Source: Dromaius novaehollandiae (taxonomy: Eukaryota; Chordata; Aves; Casuariiformes; Dromaiidae). Taken from it: a stretch of DNA of 64,000 bases. This document shows positions 34,771 through 46,916 of the stretch, in pieces. Both the position numbers and the translations under genes were made by a program. Every line of letters begins with the position of its first letter. Position 1 is the stretch's first letter. The stretch covers positions 24,085,501 through 24,149,500 of the forward strand of contig NC_088099.1 in NCBI RefSeq assembly GCF_036370855.1. The letters run 5' to 3'. Under the pieces are notes generated by a model that was given only the letters and a program-made list of their open reading frames with translations, did no database searches and had not been told where the DNA came from.

Positions 34771-37700
34771 CGATTAGGAACCTTTTAATGAATTTACTGA
34801 TACTTGAGTCATGGCAGTTACTTCAGGACCCTCTTGAAATTATTCTCAGATTTAGTAATCCCTTTCTTGCTATGCCATGCTTTTCTTTGTCATACTTGCA
34901 TAAGAGCAAAGGCCAAAGATGGGGCTGAAGCCATGATGTTGTGTGGTGGTGGGCAGAAGGTTATGTTCCAGCAGTGTGGGGTTGTTGTCACTGTATTTGG
35001 AGGGCTGACAACTGCCACCTTAATGACTGTTTTCTGCTGCACTGATGTTCAAAGAATTGGAGGTTATTTCTTGTGTAAATAGACACACAGTCACATTGTC
35101 CCTGAAAGGGATGATAAGCTTGGTTTTTGAATGTATATATGCAGTGGAAGTAAGAAAAAATAGTCAGCATAAAGATGATAGGCTGGCATGTAAAATTATC
35201 TATATAGGAAATGAAATTTGGATAGGTTCCAGCTACTAAGAAGCTTCCTCCTTTTCCTCTCACTCTTTCCCTCACCTTCCCCTTCCTTTTGAGTTGCGTT
35301 TAATTTTGAACTTTATCTTAATCTGCCAGAAGAGAGCCTGTATTTTCAAAAGTAGTCATGTAGACAAATCTGTATTTCAAACGTACTTGCAAGCTTGATG
35401 TTGCTAGTAACATCAGAATCTCATTTTCTGTTTTTAAGCAGCAGGAAGATTAAGTTACTTCAGATAATTATATGCAAGTTGCTGTTAGAAGTCAATGTCT
35501 GTCTGTAGTTACAATGCAGAAAATTCCATACAAAGCTATTGCTTTAAGGCAGAGAGATGTGAGGCAGTGCAGGTAAAGGTTGATTTTTGGAGAAGTACGC
35601 TGGTAACTAGTTGAACTTGCAAACAATGCTATCTGTGGTCCTAGTATAATACTGGGTTTAGGTTTCTTTTTTGTTAAGCCAGACTGATGGCTTCAGATAC
35701 GACTTTATCAGGTAGTCATACATTGCACTACCTGGGCCTCTTTGCCCGAGGGGGAAATAAAATATTGTATGTTTTATACCATGCTAAACAGACTGGGGAA
35801 AAGACAAGATTCCTTTCCTTGTCTTGAATTATTCAGACACTAATATGATTATTGTTGCGTTTTAGGTTTTTTAAGCCTTGTAGAGTAGAGAAGAAACATA
35901 AATATAACACGACATTATTTTGAAATACATTCATAACTTTAATTAATCTCAATTCATGTTAAATAACAGATTTCTGAGACAAAAATAGTGAGTCATTATG
36001 ACTAGCTTTCTTGAATGGACCTGAAGAAATAAGAATTTTACGTTCACCAAAGTCTTCCTGTCTTCTCATAACTTCTGCTAGAAAGCTTGCGGATGCAATC
36101 GCGGGTTGGAGGATTGGAGACCTGAGTGTTTGTGCACACATATGCAGACGTGCACACATGCTTGTCCTGTAAAGCCATATGGTATGAATCAAACTTTACC
36201 TCACAGTAGTAAAAATGTAATGTATTTTCCACCATTTTCAGTGATGTGTCCATAGTATGGTGTACTGTACTTCGAACGACTTAGTGATTGTCTTTTGTAA
36301 ATGGTCATTGTTCTATGAAATTAATGTGTTATCCAGGATACATGGCTTAGGTTTTGTCCTTGCATTGCTGCAGCTATTTTAATAATACCAGGAGTTGGCT
36401 GCTTCTTTCTTTTCTGATAATTTGCCTTGTTCAAGGCAGCTTTGGCTTGGAAACATATACAGATGTGTTTTTTCTTTCTTGTTCATGGCAGTGGATTTGA
36501 AGTAAATCCTTGCTAGCAGATACAAGGCATGTGAATTAATTGAGTGTATGAGTATGTGCACTTCCTTGTTGAAGATTTTTAAACAATCTGTTGAGGCCTC
36601 TAATTAAGCATCACTGGCTTCTTGTCTTTTATTCGTGTGGTTTTCATGGTATTTGCATACTGTTATGAGGGGGAGTTCTTCCAAATTTCCAACTTTCTCA
36701 GGAACAGTGGATTTTAATATTACACTTTTAAATCTTTTCTATAAACATATATCACTTAGAAATTTTCTATCTCACTCATTCAAGTTGCTCAACAAAATTC
36801 AGCCTTTAGTGTGCTTAGTGCCTTCAATACTGTAAAAAAAAATTGCCCTCTAGAAAATATAAATGTACTTACCACTAACAAAAAAGCTGACCTACTTCGT
36901 ATCATTTTATCTGCATCAAGGTAAATAGGATTTGGAAGGTACTTAAAATACTCTAAAAATTAACTAGATTTTGCATCAGATATATTTAGAGGGAGCCAAT
37001 GAATTCCATGTATTTCTGGTTCACGCTCAGAACTCACTGGTGCTTTGTGCTAGATGTCATATGATTCAGTACTGACGCTTTGTGACAGCGGAAAAAAAAA
37101 ATCTTATTTCCAAGATTATATTACACTGATGTAAGGTAAAACATTCAGTTAAAGCCACAGTACCTTGTAATGTGAGAATATGAATTTAGCAGATAGAGTT
37201 AATATAGGTAAGAGTGACAGAATAATACCTTATTCTGCAAGAAACACTACTGAAAATCCATAGGGTTCTTTGCCAGTAAGTTCTGCTCTTTGATGCTGAC
37301 AGTCAGTTCTTGGTTTCTAACTCATTTTGCACCTGAAGTATATTTTTTTGAACCTGATCCATTTTCTTTATCAGAAGCATAAACCCTATTATGCATATTT
37401 AAGTAAGGTTGTGTGTCTTCTGCATTGATCTTTTTGTAAAAACTCCAACTCATCTCTTGTAAACGTTTCTGTCATGGCTGCATCTTCAGCCACCATTGTC
37501 ATTTTGACCGTGTATTTCTGTTGCCAGCAACTGTGCCCTGGAAACCGGCCTTAGTGGAGTGGCCAGTAACTGCATCACGCAGGCACGTCCGCTTTGACCT
37601 TTGGAGGAGACGAACTCACGTCCTCCTTGGCATGTTTCCATAGCTCTCCTTGAGCAAGCAGCACGCTCAGGCTAAAGTGTGAAGGTGACAGATAGTTTGT

Positions 37701-39689
37701 CTGGGATATGTGCTAAGACTTACTCTGTTGTTCCCAGGTCTTGTTTCTGGAGGCTCTCTCTCCTGGTGGTGAATTGGGAGGCATTTTATGGTTTGTCAGA
37801 TTCACCTGAACTTGCCTCCAGCTACCATTTCACGCTCCATATTATAGAAGTTGTTTTACCTAAATGTTAACTTGATCAGTAAGTTGTCCCTGACTAACTT
37901 GGTAGGTTTTCAGCCTGTCCTCATTGCTTTAAGTTCAGCTGCATTTCAGCTTCTGAAATACTCACCCATGTTTTTTGTTCTTCCCCCAAATTCTTAATCT
38001 CCACCTGAAGTGGTTGAGGAGGATTTGGTTGCTCAGCAATTCCCAAAGATGGTGAACATGTAGGTGGAATAAGGCATTTAGATGGCCTTTACTAGCACAT
38101 AGAGATGTGGATAGATGAGACTGTGCTGGAGGACCGTGTCTGTGTGTTTCTTATTTAAGGAAAGCTTGGTTAGCTTGACAGCTGTGACAGCATCTTATGG
38201 CTACCAACTGTTCTGGTTTTGGCCAGTCCTTTGTGCTTTTTGACATATTGCAGCCAGACCTAGGATTTCTGTTGTGTTGGCTTTCTGCCAAGTTGAGATG
38301 CAGCTTCTAAACTGCAACTTCATAGGCATGGGCTGGTGTGGAGAGATGCAGAACATACAGTAATAAGCAGTCTGTGCTTCTGTTTCTTCACATTTGTCAC
38401 AACCTCATTGTTTTTTCTTTTTTAAGTGACTCTGTGTCCAGATTATATGGATCAGTGCAATAATTAAATGAATAATCCTTATGGGTACTTTTATGAACTC
38501 ATTCAGGAGCATTTAAAAAACTCATCGTGTTGCTTTCCATTCAGAAGAACGGTGACTGCTGTGCAGTTGTTTTTGCCTTGCTGTGAGTTTGGAACAAATG
38601 TCTCATTGTTATGGTTTTGGTACTTGCAGTAGGCAGATGCAGGACTTGCACTGTTTACCAGCTTTTTAACTTCTTGCTTGGTTATTATATATCTGTATGT
38701 AACAGCAGCGCATGGAGGCTCCAGTTTGTGACCAGAGTTTTACTGAGCTGTAAACTGTCAAATTGTTCTGTTCTGTGAATTAATAGCAAAATCCCATATC
38801 TTTCTTCAGAGAAGAATCTTGCAGTTTTTTCTTTTTCCAGTGCCCAAGGAGCTAAATAGAAGTTCTGCTTTTGTTAGTCCTCTTAATGCTGCAAGCTGTG
38901 CACTAAGGAAAAGCAAATAAGGTAGTAACAGAGAAAAAAGGTCATATGGAAATGCAAGTAGTCGGAAGAGGTAAACAAAATAGAAGAGGATACGTGAGAG
39001 ACACCTGTATGTATCTTACAGGCTTAGAGTGCTTGGTCTAAACCAGAAAGAGAAGAATATGTCCATCCATATTTGCCAAAGGATGACATGCTTAGGACAG
39101 CTCTAGAGAAAGAATTGTGCACTAATAGTAGGAGCTGGATGGTAGTTTACTATTCATTAGTTCTTGCAGGCAGCTTGGAGTTGACATCAGTGGATACTTT
39201 TGGAGGCAGTAAATTTAATGCAGAGTTATGGAACGATGGGATAGCAGTATATCTGTTGGTGAATGTTAACTTCTCTGTTGGAATTGGGGCTCTCAGGCTT
39301 TGAGGGATGTGGCATTGACTAGATTTAGGGGCTTGATGTAGTGATATTCAGCATTTGTATGATGGAATAGCCTTTCTTTCTAGATGCAGTAAAGAGGATC
39401 TTAAGGGAAAAGTGGCATTCCTTTGGATAATTATAAACAGTTTCTATTCAGTTTTTATGTATATGTAATAAAAACTTACTTGGTCTTGCAAAAGATTCTG
39501 TTCTGCATACTGTCTTCAAATGCAGCCTCTGATTGCTACCAAGCTCCTGTTCTAAACATATTTATAATGGCCTTTCTAGTGTGACATTTGCCCATCAGCT
39601 CTTGTAGTGCAGACCTGGCCACTGATCAGCTGTCACCATGCTTTGATTCCATTATGGCTGGGTTTCGGTGCTATCTGTTATTCTTTATT
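34771..39689. other. putative intron sequence
   Basis: AT-rich non-coding DNA. No exon, RNA gene or recognisable repeat could be supported. Confidence 0.5.
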
Positions 39690-39940
39690 TCCTGAGCACC
39701 TTTAACAAGAAACTGGTGTGTCTCATACTTGAATCCCACCTCTCTAGTTGCTCCTCTTTAATAGGCATGCTCGAGGTTTTGTGCTCTGTTTGTCCTTTCC
39801 ACTGTAGAGTGCCTTTTGGCTCTGTCCTTCTCCCTCCTTCTGCGTATCTTCTCCCTCTAGGAAATCTTACTGCTCTGTTCAGCCTTACTCATGGCTTCTA
39901 TATAGGTCATGTCCAATTCCACACACTCTTTTAACTCTGA
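39690..39940 (+). mobile_element. L2-like LINE fragment, reverse-transcriptase core
   Basis: One plus-strand frame reads CRVPFGSVLLPPSAYLLPLG at about 39806-39862. It lines up with the conserved GVPQGSVLGPLLFxxYLLPLG motif of L2-clade reverse transcriptases. At the expected distance follows FYIGHVQFHTLF (39893-39928), a decayed version of CYADDTQLY in which both catalytic aspartates are lost. The preceding SHLSSCSS...VCPFHC also fits the usual S-rich lead-in. The fragment is an inactive fossil. A CR1-clade origin is less likely because CR1 usually has ND or NDL where this has LLPLG. Confidence 0.65.
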
Positions 39941-42900
39941 TTTCTCTGTTTTGGTCTCAGTCAGCTCCTAGCTATACTGTAATTTATTATTACTGAAAGA
40001 TTCTGAGAAGGAGGTCCTCCACTGTATCATATCTCTGACTATTGTACTCATCGCTCTGCTTGGGTGCGTTAGCAAGAAGTTCCAGGGTGTAGGACCTGAC
40101 ATGCACTGCAAATTACAAAACCCCAAAGAGTTTAAAGTAACAGCTGCCAAACAGCTTTAACTCTTCACCTTCTTTTTTATTTTGTGTTATGAGTGAACAA
40201 TAAAGTTAATATTTTTATCAAAAATTTTGTACTGCATCATGAATTGATGACAATCAGATGCTAACTTTTTATTGTGTGATTCTTTAAAGAGTTAAAACAT
40301 GATAGCAAGGGTGTTAATCTAGCAGATGTCTTCTGTTCATGTTTTAAACCCAGCATGAACATACAGGGATGTTTTTAATAAAAAGACAGATATTTAATTC
40401 CAAGAAATATACAGGTCATATGCCAGAACAAATGCAATTTGTGATTTCTGGTTAATTTTTTATTATTTTAGAATTATTTCCTTGGGGGGCATTTGTAGTC
40501 TTTGGAGCAATTCATAACTTTCAGTAATAGTCTCAAGATTTTGTGTATTACATAAACTTCAGATTTCCTTGCTAGTAATCTGTGTTTATTTGGCTTTCTG
40601 AAAGCTATTATAGGCACCAGCAACAGCCTGCACTTGATTTTTGGATTACTGTGGTTTTTTTCTCTTCTTTGGTTTAATAGCACAGACTACCTTTTCTCTT
40701 TTGCCCTGGGCCTGGAACGGGATGATTGTTAACTGCAGAACATGGAAAGCAAATATTTGCTAGCTGAATGTAAAATGAGGCTCTCTTCTTTCTCCCTTTT
40801 GGCATGCAAAATGATTGCACGTTATTCTAAGAACGAGTAGCTTGGTCTGTAGGGTTGCAGAGGTTCACTTGTATGTGGAACAGAAGTGGGAACTAGGCGA
40901 AACTCTTTTTAGTGTCACATTGTGTGTCATACCGAGTGGCCTCCTGCCATCAGGCCTGTGAATGTATTCTGAATGTATGCAGAAATTAGAGGTGGTGTTA
41001 ATAATGTCGCTGTCTACAGAGAGTAGTGGTGACAGGTAATGAAATACAGCAGTATGTTATCTTCTTTGCTTAACGTAAATGTGGTTGGGGTACTGTACCT
41101 GTAGTTGTAAATATGGGTCGTGAGTCCAGTGAAACTGTAGGAACATGGGACCGCAACAGACTGTGTGTGTTGCCATCCGTATTGCAGGCACCATACAAAC
41201 TTTTTTTGAATCTGATTGACCTTCTCTTAAAACCGAGTCCTGCTTGATCCCACTACTTGTGTGTCAGAGATTGTTTCAGAGCATTACACTGTGTAGTAAC
41301 ATTGTGCTGTCCAGCGCAAGCACTTCAATACATTTTATCTGCAACAACAACTATGATAATTAAGTCAGAGCTCATGAGTGACCCAACAGCATGGACCAGC
41401 TGGTTGAGTCACTGAAACAAGCAGTTGTACAAACGCCCTCATGCAAAAAAAGAGTGAATGCTTTAAGCAGTTTTATAATATACAGCTTATGCAATTTCCT
41501 CCTTGCAGTTAAGATATTGTACTATTCTTCCAGACCTAGAAGAACCAGCTTAGAATCTTGCACCATTTTGTGAGAGATTGCTGTTGTACGATTCAGGTAA
41601 CTTTAACTGATTTTCACCAAAAACCTGTCAGCGGGATTGGATTGAGTCGGTGTCTGGCTGATTTTGCATTGAGCATAGATCAGGTGTGCTCAAATAATGC
41701 CTCGCAGTTCTTCAAACGTAGGAGTGATAACATTCAGATGAGCAATGGTAGTAGGTAACTTGGGTATGAATGTCTTAATTGGTTACAGGTGTTTTGTAAT
41801 TGCACCCTGTTCTGTACACCTACAATTCAGTATCCATGGTAAGTAGCTGTGACAACAGTATTTTGTCCCACTCAGAAGGCACGCTTAATATTTTGCCTAA
41901 TTAGAAGTGGATGTTATGATGTTATTTACCTATGCAGACAAGGTTGCTGTGGCTAGTCTGAGCTCATAGCTTTTCTAAGCCACATGTAGCTATGTTCACT
42001 TCCTTGGTTTCTGTTTGCGATATTGCCACTTGGCACAGTTCCACGGCATTCATTTTTTCCTCCTTTCCCAGAAAGGAGGAAACGGGCGCTTCAGGCCTTG
42101 AATAATCATCTAAACATCAGTGTGTGATGACTGGAGATAATAACTGAATTATTCAACTTTACTTCTTGTTTCCATAATCTTTCTTGTTACCTAGCTTTTG
42201 AACTACAGATGAACTTGCTCAATCATGCTTTTTTTTCATGGCACAATTAAACTTAGTTTTCCTGTAATGCAGACTGCTCACATTAATCATTTTTATATAA
42301 TAGGTTGTATCAGCATTTCAGAACATATCGTTGCATTCTTTTTTGACTTTCAGCTTTCTGTGACTTAATGCTACATCTCAGTATTATCCAAACTTTTAGT
42401 TCTCTATCCCTCAAAAAAAAGGGGGGGGGGGGGGAATAGATTTCTTACTTTGCTGTGGTTGCGCTGGTTGCCTGTAGGCCAGAGCTTGTCATCTACAGGT
42501 TACTTCCATTTGGCCTGCTGCCTTTCCTCAAAGGGTTTGGGAAAGGTTTTGGGTAGTATCAGATGCCTGTACACATGAGCACAGTACAAACTCGTGTAGG
42601 AGCTGTTGTTCCCGCTGCCTCCACGCAGCTGGAAATTCCCTGTCCCAGCTGCACGGCATGCTCAGCACTGAGCCAGCGGCTTCTGCAATAGGGCCACTGG
42701 AAGGCCTGGAGCAGAGGGCTTCTCTCAGAATTAGACCCAGTTGTTGAGGCTGGACCACCTTTTAAATATATATATATATTTTTCCTTTTGTTACTGGTTG
42801 TAAAACCCAAAGGCATGTATTCAGGGCAACATCACAGTTCAACTTATTTACAGCTTTTATTGCTGTTACGCTGTAGTTTCTGTTTTCACAATAGGAAGGT

Positions 42901-45900
42901 AGTTCTCATAAAACCTTCTTAAACTTCCTTATCCTGAGATCTTTGTATTCTTCTGCTTACCTTACTGTTCTTGCTATTTTATGGTTTTGACTGTTTTTTA
43001 TAAACTATTCAGCTTTTGTGGTAGAGTTGAAATGATCTTATCAAAGTTGATGGCTAGAAGAGTATGTGCTTGCTTTATGCTGTCATTTTGCTAGTGGCAG
43101 ATGTAAAATGATCCTAACAATCTTATTATTAACAGCATAAATGAATCCAGTTATATCCATATCATTCACTTATTAAGTCTGTTAATGGCCTTGAAATAAT
43201 TGGTTTCATGTTGCAATAACCCACTAATATGAAAAAGCACCATGTTTATCAGGATCACTAGCAGAATTTGAATCTTGAGATTTTTACTTGTGATCTTTTA
43301 GCTCTTTCCTTTTGGCTTTATGAAGGCTTCAACATGTCTTCAAGTGGCACTTGTCTTTAGACTTCCTGAACTGATGATGTTTTCTATAGTTCCTTTGCCA
43401 TTTTATTTGTAAGAGTCAGAAAATGGCTGCCCTGAGGAACATTTTTGACCATTTTCCAATTTTTTTCTGGAAAGTTGAAATCTTGAGTTTGAATCTTGTA
43501 AAAGCTGTTGTGGATCTTTCTCTGTAACATGTTAACATAACACATAAGCTTCTCCTAATATTGAACAGGATAACTGTGCTGTTCATCTAAAGCTTATAAA
43601 GTCCAAACCTTACTGTACCTTAGTCGTGAAGCTGCTAGTAATGTTTCATACGGATTTTGCTTTACATTTGGCCTTGCAGAAACATTCCTGTATGCTCTAG
43701 CATGCTGTAGCCTGTGAGTAGATATTGAATATTTTTACTAGCAGATTTCTATTCACACTTCCATAAATAACATTTCTAAAGCTTTAATTTTATAACATTC
43801 TCTACAACATGTGTTAAAGAGTATGAACTTACATATTTAGGGGCCAATAACAAGCATTTTTAAGTTGGAGGCTCACCAGTTGTTAGTGAGAGGGGAAGAA
43901 AAAGAAATGGGCATATTGGTCAATCACACTTATTTATGAGCCACCAAAGTGATTCAGCTATGAAAAAAAGCAGGTGTGATTGCAGAATGTATTGGGTGTG
44001 ATGCTTTCAGCAAAAAGTGCGATACTAATGCTGTTGTAAAGGCATTGGCAGCACCATCTTTGCAATTCTGGCCTCAGTTCTCATTCCTGTTTGGGAAAGA
44101 TTAGTTCAAACATTTGAAAATAATTGCAAGTTGATAAGGCAAAGGAGAGTTTGTCATAACTGGCAAAGAACAAAAGCAGCATGGGGCTTATTTATCTTAG
44201 CAAAATGAAGATTGAAATGTGATTGCTTTTGCAGATATGGGGAAAGAAAAGACCTGTTTGAGGAAAGCGTAATGCTTAGCGTACTGGCCATGAATAAAAG
44301 TGTGCACGTAGACGAAGCAGCCATTGAGGAATGGCCTTCTGGCACAGCATCCTAATGAGTAGGGGCAGACGATATGTAATTACCTTAAAGACAGGATTTG
44401 AAAACTTTGAGCGTTTTTAGTTTCTTGTGGTGACAGAAGCCTGGATTTGACAACCCCGAAGATTCCTTTATATCCTATTGTACCGACTTAAAATATTCCT
44501 ACTAAAAACAAATGGAAAAAATAGAAACACAAAAATACATCAGGGTAATGAAGGTCCAACTAAAATGTTTTTTTTCTTTGCTTTAAGTAGCATACTTTAA
44601 AAAAAAAAAAAGCTTGTCCTAAAAATGGCCTGTGGTTTTCCTCTGTTTAAATAAAAGATAGTATCAACGGACAAAGTTGAAAAAGTAACTCTGATGTCTT
44701 GAGGTTTACCCTTCCTTTTGTATTTTTAGTCCAGTATATTAAGGATTATATGCTAGCATTCCTTGCCAATTTCTGTACAGATTGCTCCTTTTTTAATCAT
44801 AAGTCATTTTTGTCCCTTTTTACTGAAAAGGAGTTCTTACTGTGTTGAATACAATTATGGATTTATTCCCAGTGCACATGGAAAATCATTAATGTGGATG
44901 AGGAAGTAAAAAGAACAATATTGTAACTGTATCTCAGTGCTGATCTGAGTGAGGGTTGTTTTTTTTTTTAAAAAAGGTTAATCATTAGTACAAAAACACC
45001 ACTGAATACCGAAAGGACTATGAAAAACAAACCAAACTTGTAAATGCAGCTGTTTATTTGGGGGAAACTTAAATGGCTGTTAAATCCCTGATCTGTGATC
45101 GTTACCTCCACAGAGGTGAGACTACTGCAGATGTCTTAGTGAGTTGGTGGAAGGAACTTTACATAAATGGTGGCTGTGTTCTTCAGGAAACCTGCTTTCC
45201 GAACATCAGTCTGTTGGCTTCTTTCTGTGCTCATTTGTAGTGTCAAAGACTTGGATGATCAAGTGACAAAAGCTGAAGCTTAAAATAGACTGTCCAAATA
45301 TTCTCAACTCTTGCACAAGAGCGAAGAGCTACAATAAGTATAGAGAGGTAATTGATGCAGTATTTAGCAGTAGATTGATGTTGTGACAAGCATCTGGGAT
45401 AATTAAGTATTTTAGAAATGTTAAGACTTTTTTGATGCAAGATGCATAATGCTTTAAACAGCTCCCTTAGTATACAGGTTCCAACCGTTTCTGAGAGGAG
45501 GTGGTCTGACTTGTTCCAAGAAGCTTTCTGTAGGCCTTTGCCGTTTGCCATGCTTAATCGCACCGATGGGACCCTTGGACAGGTACTGCACGTGGGAAGA
45601 TGGTGCTGGCAAGTTTCACAGTGGAGCCACTTGGGTCTCCATCTACAGAAAACCGTGAGTGCAGAAATAGCTAATGTAACCTTCTTCCAAGCTGCTGACT
45701 TTTGTTCTGGGAAATTCCAGCTACTTGGCATGCTCCTTTGCCTTTATTTTACAGCCACATTTAAAATTTAATGATATTTCGGTTTAAGTCAGCTTTTCTG
45801 CGCGGTTTTTGGTGGAGATTGTACTGGTGCTTTTGGAGAGTTAAGCATGGTCACATTTGCTTGCATGTCTGTAAGAATCAGGTGATTTTTAAGCTTATCT

Positions 45901-46327
45901 ACTACTTCTGTGGGTTTTTTTGTTTTGGGGGTTTTTGTTTGTTTGTTTTGTAAGAATGCATTGATTTATAGAATACCCCTCTTCAGGTACTGCCCAACGT
46001 AGTTAAGGACTCTGTCCAAGTCTTACTGCAAATAAGTATTTTCAATAATATTCAATATTTTAATTGTTTCTCAGCTGAAGAATGTTCTATTTCTAGGTTA
46101 GGTTTGACAAAACTGGTTGTTCAGTTTAAAACTGAGCCCAAGTGAAATTGTAATGAAGATAGGCCCCAGAAACAAGTGTATTCTCTGTCTGCTTTGTCTC
46201 CTTGTCTTGTGTCTTGCTTAGTGCTCCCGCATGGTACATACAGTCCATTACAATTTGCCTTCAAGTTGATCTTTTCCTGGATAGAAAAGGATAGTTTCTC
46301 TCAAACAGTTTCAGAACTTTGCTGGAT
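39941..46327. other. putative intron sequence
   Basis: No supported exon. It contains an A8G14 run at 42413-42434 and several short poly-A or poly-T tracts. A minus-strand open frame at 45243-45731 is long (162 codons) but overlaps plus-strand open frames and shows no motif, so I do not call it a gene. Confidence 0.5.
42413..42434. repeat. A8G14 homopurine run
   Basis: Eight A followed by fourteen G, a G-quadruplex-capable low-complexity tract. Confidence 0.95.
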
Positions 46328-46363
46328 CCCAGCAGACCATGGCATCCCAGCAGACCATGGCAT
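46328..46363. repeat. perfect 18-bp tandem duplication
   Basis: CCCAGCAGACCATGGCAT occurs twice in direct succession, followed by a further partial CCCATGG. The identity implies a recent slippage-type event. Confidence 0.95.
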
Positions 46364-46865
46364 CCCATGGCCACTGCCCTTATCTGCGAGAAAGGTAAAT
46401 GTTTACCTGGACTGAGCCGTCCTTTGCCTGGGAAAGTTTTAATCCTGGTGAAATGGATGGAGGATTATTTCCTGATTATTTTAATAACTCCCCCATTTAG
46501 GTCAGACCAATCAATATGGGCTGTCTCACAACTATGAAGTAGTACAGTAGATGTGTAAAAACCAAAACAACAGATAGAGTATGAAAAAAAGAAAAATCTG
46601 TGCTTTATCACCTTATCTAGCTCTAGATTAGTGTTATTTATTTTTCAGATCATATATATTCATATATACATATATAATAGCTAGATCTTGTTAAGCACAA
46701 AACTTCTTAAAGTATGTGCGCTTGGAGCAGCTCTTTTCATCTCCCAAGATGTAACACTAGGTAAAAAAAGAACATGCAGGTATTCCTGCGTAAGTGAAAA
46801 TCAGGGTACAGATCCATTGTCTGTGGCCCCAATCACTCATGTCTGTCTTCTCTGCCACTTTTCAG

Positions 46866-46916
46866 CTGTACTGACACCACCACCACCACCACCACCACCA
46901 CCACCCATTACACCAG
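46866..46916 (+). other. (CAC)n repeat with splice-like boundaries
   Basis: The repeat CCACCACCACC (about ten units) is preceded by GCCACTTTTCAG and followed by CACCAG|GTCAGT, so it is framed like a 51-base exon divisible by three. Two frames are open: one gives a run of prolines (VLTPPPP and on to ITP), the other a run of threonines (TDTTTT and on to THYT). Simple repeat by chance next to splice-like words is the default explanation. Confidence 0.25.

Noticed and set aside
45243..45731. 162-codon minus-strand frame
   Set aside because: No motif, no splice or promoter context, and plus-strand frames overlap it.
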